From the NCBI GenBank assembly GCA_946902985.2, contig OX336393.1:131778533-131842532 (forward strand): DNA of 64,000 nt. Direction: 5' to 3'. Shown one piece after another: positions 1 to 9,559 of this stretch (position 1 is the first letter of the stretch; each line of letters opens with the position of its first letter). Position numbers and translations under genes: made by a program. Origin of the DNA: Meconema thalassinum (taxonomy: Eukaryota > Arthropoda > Insecta > Orthoptera > Tettigoniidae). Under the pieces are notes generated by a model. That model had not been told where the DNA came from. It saw nothing but the letters and a program-made list of their open reading frames with translations, and did no database searches.

Positions 1-181
1 CCCATTTACAGTTCTTAAAATGTCAGTTTAAAGTTTTTCAATTTCATGATATAGAAACATGGATTTTCCAATTTGTTGTTTACACATTTGTCAATTTACC
101 AAATTCCCATTTACAGTTTTTAAAATTTCAGTTTAATGGTTTTTTTTTATTTTGTCAATATGGAAACATGGATTTTCCAAT
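1..181. repeat. Outer AT-rich ~107-bp tandem repeats (left arm, cut by window)
   Basis: Mirror of 13526-13706. The rest of the left array lies outside the window. Confidence 0.6.
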
Positions 182-438
182 TTGTGTTTTACATGTTCAT
201 TTTGCATTAGGAGTGGAGAGAGGTGAGTAGTAATAAAAAATGTACAAGCAGTTTCCATACGGTACAATATTTTTTTATTTAAATACATGTACACTATTTA
301 CACATAATACATTTTTATATATATTCCTTATTGTTATAAATTGTACACTTGTTTTTATTTTGTTTTCTATTTTATTTATTTTTGATTATGAATGCCATTT
401 CTTATTTTGTTTTATTTTTATTTTTGTAGTGCTATTGT

Positions 439-444
439 TTTATT
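439..444 (-). terminator. Candidate polyadenylation signal of the left polymerase copy
   Basis: Mirror image of the AATAAA after the right-arm gene, on the minus strand about 70 bp beyond the stop complementary to 515-517. Confidence 0.35.
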
Positions 445-514
445 TCCTAAATTGTTTTGTTTTATGTATTTGCTAGTTGCAGGCAGAAGATTTTGATATT
501 CATAACTTAACTCT

Positions 515-3500
515 TTAAGCATGGTTAATGATTGAGTAATGACCATAGGCATGTGTACCTATACCATCAGCATCAATCACTCTTTTATCATCACCAGGAC
601 ACAAAGCAATTTTGTTTAGTCTTATAGATGATATGTCATGTTGTTTAGAAGCGATAATGTTCATTGGTATTCTTTTTACATTGTTTTTCATGACACAATC
701 CTTATAATCTTGAAAGCTTATACAATTTTTGACAACACCTCTGTTAATACCTTTAATCTTTTTGATTTCTTTACCATTTATGTCTAATGCGTACATTTTA
801 GCTCTAAGTCCAACAAATGCTTTTATAATTTGTCCACAAGCCTCGTCTTTAAATTTCCCCAACGTTTTCTTGTTTGATGTAGAGTAACATATGTGATTAG
901 TAGGATAATCTGATGTGTCCAGGTGTTGTAGGAAATCCAACTTGTCTTGATATACATCTGGGGTGTTAACCAAATATATGAACGAGTCAGTATCCATATA
1001 CATGAGTTTAAGATTGTTCATGCCATAATAGGGTAGCAGGACATCATAGCGGTGGGAATACATGAGAGTTTTTGAAATATCCAGTATACACATTCCAATA
1101 TATATAGGCTTATTGAATACAATGTTACGTTTAGACATGTGGAAAGCAGCTAGGTTAGGGCCATAAATTGTTCTGTCGATAAATGTCGGCTTTGCTATTA
1201 GCTTTTCTGCCTTTTTGCTGTCAGTCACAAGACGTATGTCTATTCTTTTACGGATATTTTCCATTGTTTTCCCAAAAATGGCATTGTTGAATAATTTGTA
1301 CAGATTTTTCTCAAAATCATTTTTGGCTTGTTTTCGAAGGTTGTTATTAAAATCAACGTATGCCTTTAACCAAGGTCTTTGTTTAAACTTTAACACACGA
1401 TGAATTTTTATCAATTTTATTCCATGATCTAAAGCCTGTTTTAATGCCATGTAGTGAACAACATATCGCCTTCGATTTCCAAGATGAGGAATTAGTTTTT
1501 TCAGAGACGAATCCTTAGGTTGTGTACACTCTGGTAGGAAAGGTAAATCGTTGTGTAGATCATGAAGGTCAGATGGGTAATCAACATCAACGTCTAGAAT
1601 GTATCCCACAGGATCGTCTTTCTTTAGTTTTTCTAGATCAACAGTATCTGGAGAAACCCACTGAAATCCACCATAAGGAAGGGAGTGACACATAGCCCAC
1701 CCGTATTGGTTGTTGGCATCATCATAGGTAATAAAACTGCGATGGTTTCTCAGAATCATAGGTTTCCATGTATTTATTGTTAGCTTCAGCATACCGATGA
1801 GACACCTGGCATATGCCTCCACGTATTCCAGACTCGATTAAAAGAATCTGATCGTAATCCTGTAGCAATTCCAGTTCAATGCCTGTGTAAAGGAGCATTG
1901 CATCGAAACTTAAACCAGGCGAAGTAAAAAAGTGTGCAGCATCCACTCGGTGTGTTTCTAGTGTTTTGTTTCTAAAGGTTTCAAAGCTGTCTGCAAGAAG
2001 GAGTACATCTGAAGTTAGGTAGAGGTCACTATATTCCCCTAGAGTTTTAATGTTGAACTGATTCCAGACACTTTTGGCATGTTCATAGTCTTCTTGACTA
2101 ACATCTTCTTGACTTAATTTGTTAAAGAATGCCTCTTTTGGAGGTAAACACGTTTCACTTAACTTTTCCCATGAGTCAATGTAGTCATAACAAAATACCC
2201 CTTTACGAGTCATGAGCATTGCATTTTCTTTTCCAAAGTACTTGTCTGTTTCAGGGTATGATGTTAAGTTGGAAACTAAGTTTTCCAAACTACTCGGCAT
2301 TAACCGAAACGTATCCACAAATCTAAGCTTAACATTTCCTACATATTTGGTAAAGGAAATGTACTTTTCTTTGGAGTTAGCGATAACATCCACTCTCTCA
2401 GTAGTACATCCCAATTGCTTTACAATGAAATTTGCGTCGTAGCCACTCATATTATGTAGAAACACAGGAACGGGGTTTCGTGTTTTACACCTCAAATTAC
2501 AGTTATTGTGAGCACTTCCACGGTATTCCCCTGTAATATGGCATTGGTCTCGAACTTTCCAGTCCTCTTTGGTGAATGGTTTATGACACAAATAACAGGT
2601 TTCAGAAGATTGGAACTCTGCTTCTTGATGCTCAGTTAAAGCTTTTGAAACATTTAAGCTGTAAAGTCTATCAATTTCATTAGCTATTGAGATCAAACAG
2701 TCCATAAACTTTTCTGCAGCGTCAGGTCCACGATAAATAACAGGTTGGCTTGGAAGATTTGTCTTTATGTGTTCCACAGCGGGTGATGGTTTAACGTATA
2801 TACCAAAGCTCATAGGAACATGACTCTGGTATGGCACTGTATAACTTGCTTCAGGATTGGGCAAACATGTTTGATAGGGTAAGAGTATACTTTCGAAATC
2901 TGCATAGATAACGTAAGGTATTCTTAGCATTTTTTCCACGTTTAAAAATTTGACAATGGGGTTTTTAATAGGCATTTCAACCCTAGCAATGTCATGCTGG
3001 ACACACAAAGCTCTATGTTCTTTCAATTTTTCCATTCCTTGTTGTCCATATTGATTATCAAAGTGAGTAAAACACCGTTTACACGTATATATCTTATGTT
3101 CACGGCGGGTAATCTGATGTGCTACTAGTTTATCAAAATCTTTGATAAAGACGTAGTGGTTCTGGCCGGATGATGAACTTAGCAGAAGGAGGTCGCGATG
3201 GTCTTGCATCTCTTGATCCACAACCTTTAGAGGGAACAATTTGTTGTCTTGTTCCAATCCAAATACATTAATGGATATATCGTTGGCTTTTTCAAATTTG
3301 GGAATGTCAACTAGCGATGTAGGAAACGATATTACAGAAAAATCATACTTGTTGTCCAGGTCCTTGTATTTACTAATGCGATGAGCATTCTTTTTAACCA
3401 GTTTTGCTAAAATGGCATACATAAAACACTTTTCATCATTCAAATTTTCAGGATTAATGCAGGCTTTTCTTGCTTGTATAGCTGCTGGTAATGGAATATA

Positions 3501-4148
3501 TGTGCTTCCACGCAAGGGATTGTACTTATTTATTTTCAATCGTACTCCTTCCACTGCTAACAAAGCCCAATTACTGCCTTTTAGCTCAGATTCCTCCATT
3601 TCCGTAGTTAACTTTGTAAATTGTGTTTCCAAGAAACTACTTAAGTCCGTTTCCAAAAATAGGGCCTGATTTCGTGTTTTAAATGCACGATCTGTAATTT
3701 CATTGGCAGATGTATGAATGAATCTACATTCAGCCACAAGATTAACTTTTATCGACTTGTGCATTGCTAGTTCTTTCTGCATAGCTTGTATTATTTGCTG
3801 TTTGGACTCTTTAAGGTATGAATTTAAATCCTTGCACGTATCGCAACGAATGAAATAGGATTTAAGTCGACCTCCAAAAGATGTCTCATATTCAATAAGT
3901 CCATTTTTGTCAGGGACCAATGACAGTAGGTAATGTTTTGTAGGCTCTGCTTTTTGTCTTTTAGCTACCGACACAACATTACAACATTCTTCATGACGAC
4001 GTCCATTGTAGGCATTGTTGAATGTACTACCACAGGTCTTGCACTCATGAAATTCACCACACGATACTTCATGTCGCTTCCTATGATAGTCTCGAAGAAA
4101 AGTCTTTCCACACTCTTTACACATATAGCTAGGAATGGCTTCTTCCAT
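515..4148 (-). pseudogene. Broken left-arm copy of the family B DNA polymerase
   Basis: Mirror copy of the right-arm gene, reading outward on the minus strand from the ATG complementary to 4146-4148. One extra T in a T run near 1735 shifts the frame just before polymerase motif A. The protein therefore ends near residue 815 (minus-strand end about 1722), and the motif A-B-C part (515-1822) is left in another frame. Exonuclease motifs remain in the first part and the MDTDS motif in the second. The copy also differs in the endonuclease-VII-like zinc motif (near 2540), where His542 and Tyr545 of the right copy read Gln and Ile. Otherwise the translations look the same apart from one silent change near 1757 and the frame effect. 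Described only as a broken gene. Confidence 0.9.
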
Positions 4149-4180
4149 TATGATTGTTGATTTCTGCAAACAGCTGCTTA

Positions 4181-5238
4181 CTGCGTATCACAGGGCTAGA
4201 GGTTGGTCAGTGAGACGGTCTTTCACGATGTGAACACCGTGAGAGGTAGTAGTCAACTGGTGATATTCTTGTGAAGGGTCCACTAATATACCCCTAGTCT
4301 AGACCAACAGCTCTTTACAGCGTATGACAAGGCTGTATACTGGACAGTGAGACGGTCTTTCACGATGTGAACACTGTAACAAGTAGTAGTCAACTGATTA
4401 TATACTTGCTAAGGGTTCTCTAATATACAATAGTCAAGACCCACAGCTACTTACTGAGTAGTACAAGGCTGTACAATAGTTGTTTTAACAGTCTTTCACG
4501 ATGTGGTCACTGTGAATGGTGGTAGTCAACTGATGATATTCTTGATAAGGGTCCTCTAATGTACCCCTGGTTAAGGGTAACAGCTGTTCACTGCTTATGA
4601 CAAGGCTAAAGACTGGTTACTTCAACGGTCTTTCACAATGTAAACACTGTGACAGGTAGTAGTCAACTGAAAATATTCTTATGGCCTACTCAAGGTTATC
4701 AGGTACTTACTGCGTATCACAGGGCTAGAGGTTGGTCAGTGAGACGGTCTTTCACGATGTGAACACCGTGAGAGGTAGTAGTCAACTGGTGATATTCTTG
4801 TGAAGGGTCCACTAATATACCCCTAGTCTAGACCAACAGCTCTTTACAGCGTATGACAAGGCTGTATACTGGACAGTGAGACGGTCTTTCACGATGTGAA
4901 CACTGTAACAAGTAGTAGTCAACTGATTATATACTTGCTAAGGGTTCTCTAATATACAATAGTCAAGACCCACAGCTACTTACTGAGTAGTACAAGGCTG
5001 TACAATAGTTGTTTTAACAGTCTTTCACGATGTGGTCACTGTGAATGGTGGTAGTCAACTGATGATATTCTTGATAAGGGTCCTCTAATGTACCCCTGGT
5101 TAAGGGTAACAGCTGTTCACTGCTTATGACAAGGCTAAAGACTGGTTACTTCAACGGTCTTTCACAATGTAAACACTGTGACAGGTAGTAGTCAACTGAA
5201 AATATTCTTATGGCCTACTCAAGGTTATCAGGTACTTA
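4181..5238. repeat. Two tandem 529-bp units built of four ~132-bp subrepeats (left arm)
   Basis: The word ctgcgtatca starts at 4181 and 4710, and a variant starts at 5239, giving two exact-length 529-bp units. Each unit holds four diverged subrepeats sharing 'gtctttcacgatgtg', 'gtagtcaactg' and an 'acagct' end. Every subrepeat has a 20-bp dyad of the form TCACrrTGT--ACayyGTGA, at 4223, 4360, 4496, 4633, 4752, 4889, 5025 and 5162. The array sits directly upstream of the polymerase start, so it could be promoter, operator or iteron-like DNA; that role is inferred. Confidence 0.85.
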
Positions 5239-5449
5239 CTGCATATCAAAAGGCTGTACACTCATGTGTGTTAGGCACTTTTTCTTGCTAAGGACCCCAA
5301 TATTCCCTACACAAGGCTATACATGTTAGTTCTAAACACTTAGTGGTTAATTGTATATTCAATTTTTGTACAAAGCTTATACAAGCACGTTTTTATGAGG
5401 TAAAACTTTGTTAAATAGCTGCATGCGACACACAAAGTATGTTGCCGCT

Positions 5450-5740
5450 ATCTAGCGGTGACTATGAGAACTACTTGAACGACCAGCATGCTACCTAGCG
5501 CTCCATTTCAACACTCGCTCACTGAACGACCAGCATGCTATCTAGCGGTCGATAGCAATACTCCTCAACTACCAGCCTGCTATCTATCGGTCAATATGAC
5601 AACTCACTCAACTACCAACATGCTACATGGCTTTTTTGGTCAGTTTTTTGTTGGCTTATGTTGGCTTTTATTGGCTTTTGTTGGCTTTTGTTGGCTTTTG
5701 TTGGCTTTTTGTTGGCTTTTGTTGGCTTTTGTATTAGCTC
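5450..5740. repeat. Short-period repeats (left arm): ~53-bp units and an 11-bp ttggcttttgt array
   Basis: From about 5450 to 5635 the phrase 'accagcatgctatctagcgg' recurs in imperfect ~50-55-bp units. From about 5636 to 5735 there are roughly nine copies of an 11-bp TTGGCTTTTGT unit. Together they make the low-complexity part of a 150-codon open frame described separately. Confidence 0.7.
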
Positions 5741-5940
5741 TTTTATATTTGCTCTTGTTTGTTGGGAAAGTATGTTGGTCTTGGAAAGTATGTCAGTCCT
5801 TTTTTTATGGCTGTAAAATGCTTACAGCCATGTTTGTAAGCAGCAACAACAACAACACACAATATTCCAAAACAATCCAAAGTACTCTAAGGTTTATCAA
5901 TGACTCTCAACTCTTACACTTACCTCTATCCCATGCCTAG
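5488..5940 (+). CDS. Doubtful 150-aa open frame with Leu/Trp-rich hydrophobic repeat (left arm)
   Basis: An ATG-to-stop frame of 150 codons reading toward the palindrome centre, divergent from the polymerase. Residues about 45-95 are Leu/Phe/Trp/Cys-rich (FCWLLLAF repeated) and would form membrane segments, but this part is simply the translation of an 11-bp DNA repeat. The N-terminal 40 residues come from the ~53-bp repeats. I recognise no family. Its exact duplication on the other arm follows from the palindrome and is no evidence of selection. Probably not a gene, listed because the frame spans several repeat types without a stop. Confidence 0.18.
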   Translation: MLPSAPFQHSLTERPACYLAVDSNTPQLPACYLSVNMTTHSTTNMLHGFFGQFFVGLCWLLLAFVGFCWLLLAFCWLLLAFVLALLYLLLFVGKVCWSWKVCQSFFYGCKMLTAMFVSSNNNNTQYSKTIQSTLRFINDSQLLHLPLSHA

Positions 5941-6745
5941 TCAAAAATAGTGTATTTTTCAAATTTTTCAAAAAATATTTGGAAAGTAGGCTATATCATT
6001 AAACTAAAAATCCTAAAAAGACATATGTTAACTCCAACACCTACCTCTATACCATTCTTAGTCCAAAAATAGTGTATTTTTAAATTTTCCAAAAACATAT
6101 TTCCAAAATGGGTTATATTTCCAAAATTAAAAAGTTTACAAAAATGTTTGTTTGACAGAAATGAATGGCCTTTACCCCCTCTACCACGGTACCAAGTCCC
6201 AGGTCTCTAGGACAACAAAAATAAAATTTTGAAAATGGGCTTTATTTCCAAAATTAAGAATTTTACAAACAAGTTTGTCTAACGTAAATCAATGGTCTTT
6301 ACCCCTTCTATTCCCATACCAAGTCTCAGGTCACTAGGTCAAGAAAATAAATTTTTTAAAAAATGGTCACTATTTTGGAAACTAGGAATTCTACAAAAAA
6401 GTTTGTTTAACATAAATGAAAGGTCTCTATCCCCTCTACCGGTAAACCAAGTTACAGGTCTGTAGGACAAAAATGAAAAACGTTCAACTGGGAAAGTAGG
6501 CGATTTTTCATAAAACCAAACATTCTAAAAAGTGTTCTATGGGCTTAAAATAATGGCCTCTATGTCCTTTATTTTTTATATAAAACTTTTTTATTTTTTA
6601 CATTTTTTTGAAAAAAGTTCAATTTTGAAATTTTTATATTTTGGAAACTAGAAAGTTTACAAAAATGTTTGTTTGACGTAAATAACTGCCCCTGACCCCA
6701 TCTACCACCAAAATAAATTTCAATTCGCTAGGACAAAAAATAACA
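5941..6745. repeat. AT-rich ~125-bp degenerate tandem repeats (left arm)
   Basis: About five to six imperfect units sharing 'aaatttttgaaaa', 'ttccaaaattaag', 'acaaaaatgtttgtttgac', 'taaatcaatggtctttaccc' and 'ccaagtcncaggtc-ctaggac'. No coding potential is seen. Confidence 0.6.
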
Positions 6746-6769
6746 GTAGTGGAGTGGTGGTGCTTCTAA

Positions 6770-6937
6770 AGTACCCGGTGGCGCTCGGCTACGCTGAATT
6801 TGTGGATATCTTTGCGAACCCATGATCGAGAGAGCGTCAGCCTGAATAATTTGATATGTTGCATGTCAAATTCCGATCATGGGTTCGCGAGATATCCACT
6901 TATTAACATGAACGCCGCCCGAGCAACGCCGGGTGAG
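6770..6937. other. Asymmetric palindrome centre with internal hairpin
   Basis: Between the near-identical arms lies a segment of about 168 bp where pairing breaks down. A 26/27-bp imperfect inverted repeat (6802-6828 versus 6874-6899, core gcgaacccatgatcg) flanks a 45-bp loop. Outside it, the two sides still share a diverged ACCCGG-N-GCTCGG pattern (6773-6789 and the complement of 6918-6935). The centre is more GC-rich than the arms. Possible roles, all inferred: a former hairpin terminus, a junction between two head-to-head genomes, or an inserted sequence. No coding potential is seen. Confidence 0.7.
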
Positions 6938-6961
6938 TTAGAAGCACCACCACTCCACTAC

Positions 6962-7767
6962 TGTTATTTTTTGTCCTAGCGAATTGAAATTTATTTTGGT
7001 GGTAGATGGGGTCAGGGGCAGTTATTTACGTCAAACAAACATTTTTGTAAACTTTCTAGTTTCCAAAATATAAAAATTTCAAAATTGAACTTTTTTCAAA
7101 AAAATGTAAAAAATAAAAAAGTTTTATATAAAAAATAAAGGACATAGAGGCCATTATTTTAAGCCCATAGAACACTTTTTAGAATGTTTGGTTTTATGAA
7201 AAATCGCCTACTTTCCCAGTTGAACGTTTTTCATTTTTGTCCTACAGACCTGTAACTTGGTTTACCGGTAGAGGGGATAGAGACCTTTCATTTATGTTAA
7301 ACAAACTTTTTTGTAGAATTCCTAGTTTCCAAAATAGTGACCATTTTTTAAAAAATTTATTTTCTTGACCTAGTGACCTGAGACTTGGTATGGGAATAGA
7401 AGGGGTAAAAACCATTGATTTACGTTAGACAAACTTGTTTGTAAAATTCTTAATTTTGGAAATAAAGCCCATTTTCAAAATTTTATTTTTGTTGTCCTAG
7501 AGACCTGGGACTTGGTACCGTGGTAGAGGGGGGTAAAGGCCATTCATTTCTGTCAAACAAACATTTTTGTAAACTTTTTAATTTTGGAAATATAACCCAT
7601 TTTGGAAATATGTTTTTGGAAAATTTAAAAATACACTATTTTTGGACTAAGAATGGTATAGAGGTAGGTGTTGGAGTTAACATATGTCTTTTTAGGATTT
7701 TTAGTTTAATGATATAGCCTACTTTCCAAATATTTTTTGAAAAATTTGAAAAATACACTATTTTTGA
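6962..7767. repeat. AT-rich ~125-bp degenerate tandem repeats (right arm)
   Basis: Mirror of the left-arm AT-rich repeats. It has one extra G in the G run at about 7530 and one substitution near 7410 relative to the left arm. Confidence 0.6.
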
Positions 7768-8220
7768 CTAGGCATGGGATAGAGGTAAGTGTAAGAGTTG
7801 AGAGTCATTGATAAACCTTAGAGTACTTTGGATTGTTTTGGAATATTGTGTGTTGTTGTTGTTGCTGCTTACAAACATGGCTGTAAGCATTTTACAGCCA
7901 TAAAAAAAGGACTGACATACTTTCCAAGACCAACATACTTTCCCAACAAACAAGAGCAAATATAAAAGAGCTAATACAAAAGCCAACAAAAGCCAACAAA
8001 AAGCCAACAAAAGCCAACAAAAGCCAACAAAAGCCAATAAAAGCCAACATAAGCCAACAAAAAACTGACCAAAAAAGCCATGTAGCATGTTGGTAGTTGA
8101 GTGAGTTGTCATATTGACCGATAGATAGCAGGCTGGTAGTTGAGGAGTATTGCTATCGACCGCTAGATAGCATGCTGGTCGTTCAGTGAGCGAGTGTTGA
8201 AATGGAGCGCTAGGTAGCAT
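7768..8220 (-). CDS. Doubtful 150-aa open frame (right arm mirror)
   Basis: Same 150-codon frame on the minus strand, also reading toward the centre, with the same hydrophobic repeat-derived segment. The two arms give the same translation. The same doubts apply. Confidence 0.18.
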   Translation of the reverse strand: MLPSAPFQHSLTERPACYLAVDSNTPQLPACYLSVNMTTHSTTNMLHGFFGQFFVGLCWLLLAFVGFCWLLLAFCWLLLAFVLALLYLLLFVGKVCWSWKVCQSFFYGCKMLTAMFVSSNNNNTQYSKTIQSTLRFINDSQLLHLPLSHA

Positions 8221-8258
8221 GCTGGTCGTTCAAGTAGTTCTCATAGTCACCGCTAGAT
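7968..8258. repeat. Short-period repeats (right arm)
   Basis: Exact mirror of the left-arm short-period repeats, here read as AGCCAACAAAA-type 11-bp units followed by the ~53-bp units. Confidence 0.7.
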
Positions 8259-8469
8259 AGCGGCAACATACTTTGTGTGTCGCATGCAGCTATTTAACAA
8301 AGTTTTACCTCATAAAAACGTGCTTGTATAAGCTTTGTACAAAAATTGAATATACAATTAACCACTAAGTGTTTAGAACTAACATGTATAGCCTTGTGTA
8401 GGGAATATTGGGGTCCTTAGCAAGAAAAAGTGCCTAACACACATGAGTGTACAGCCTTTTGATATGCAG

Positions 8470-9527
8470 TAAGTACCTGATAACCTTGAGTAGGCCATAA
8501 GAATATTTTCAGTTGACTACTACCTGTCACAGTGTTTACATTGTGAAAGACCGTTGAAGTAACCAGTCTTTAGCCTTGTCATAAGCAGTGAACAGCTGTT
8601 ACCCTTAACCAGGGGTACATTAGAGGACCCTTATCAAGAATATCATCAGTTGACTACCACCATTCACAGTGACCACATCGTGAAAGACTGTTAAAACAAC
8701 TATTGTACAGCCTTGTACTACTCAGTAAGTAGCTGTGGGTCTTGACTATTGTATATTAGAGAACCCTTAGCAAGTATATAATCAGTTGACTACTACTTGT
8801 TACAGTGTTCACATCGTGAAAGACCGTCTCACTGTCCAGTATACAGCCTTGTCATACGCTGTAAAGAGCTGTTGGTCTAGACTAGGGGTATATTAGTGGA
8901 CCCTTCACAAGAATATCACCAGTTGACTACTACCTCTCACGGTGTTCACATCGTGAAAGACCGTCTCACTGACCAACCTCTAGCCCTGTGATACGCAGTA
9001 AGTACCTGATAACCTTGAGTAGGCCATAAGAATATTTTCAGTTGACTACTACCTGTCACAGTGTTTACATTGTGAAAGACCGTTGAAGTAACCAGTCTTT
9101 AGCCTTGTCATAAGCAGTGAACAGCTGTTACCCTTAACCAGGGGTACATTAGAGGACCCTTATCAAGAATATCATCAGTTGACTACCACCATTCACAGTG
9201 ACCACATCGTGAAAGACTGTTAAAACAACTATTGTACAGCCTTGTACTACTCAGTAAGTAGCTGTGGGTCTTGACTATTGTATATTAGAGAACCCTTAGC
9301 AAGTATATAATCAGTTGACTACTACTTGTTACAGTGTTCACATCGTGAAAGACCGTCTCACTGTCCAGTATACAGCCTTGTCATACGCTGTAAAGAGCTG
9401 TTGGTCTAGACTAGGGGTATATTAGTGGACCCTTCACAAGAATATCACCAGTTGACTACTACCTCTCACGGTGTTCACATCGTGAAAGACCGTCTCACTG
9501 ACCAACCTCTAGCCCTGTGATACGCAG
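8470..9527. repeat. Two tandem 529-bp units with dyads (right arm)
   Basis: Mirror of the left-arm array, ending 32 bp before the ATG at 9560. Dyads start at 8527, 8664, 8800, 8937, 9056, 9193, 9329 and 9466. The second-order structure (two copies of a four-member set) means the 529-bp unit was duplicated after the four subrepeats had diverged, and before or together with formation of the palindrome. Confidence 0.85.
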
Positions 9528-9559
9528 TAAGCAGCTGTTTGCAGAAATCAACAATCATA

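Noticed and set aside
240..476. 78-codon hydrophobic frame (and its mirror at 13231-13467)
   Set aside because: Phe/Leu/Ile richness follows from T-rich DNA downstream of the polymerase; no family match and it overlaps the candidate polyadenylation region.
6770..6937. Helitron 3' end at the palindrome centre (ACCCGG...GCTCGG motif)
   Set aside because: Resembles Helitron hairpins, but no CTRR end or TC start at the right distance could be found.
9539..9559. TTG at 9539 as the polymerase start
   Set aside because: Non-ATG start is unlikely in insect DNA; ATG at 9560 has a good context.
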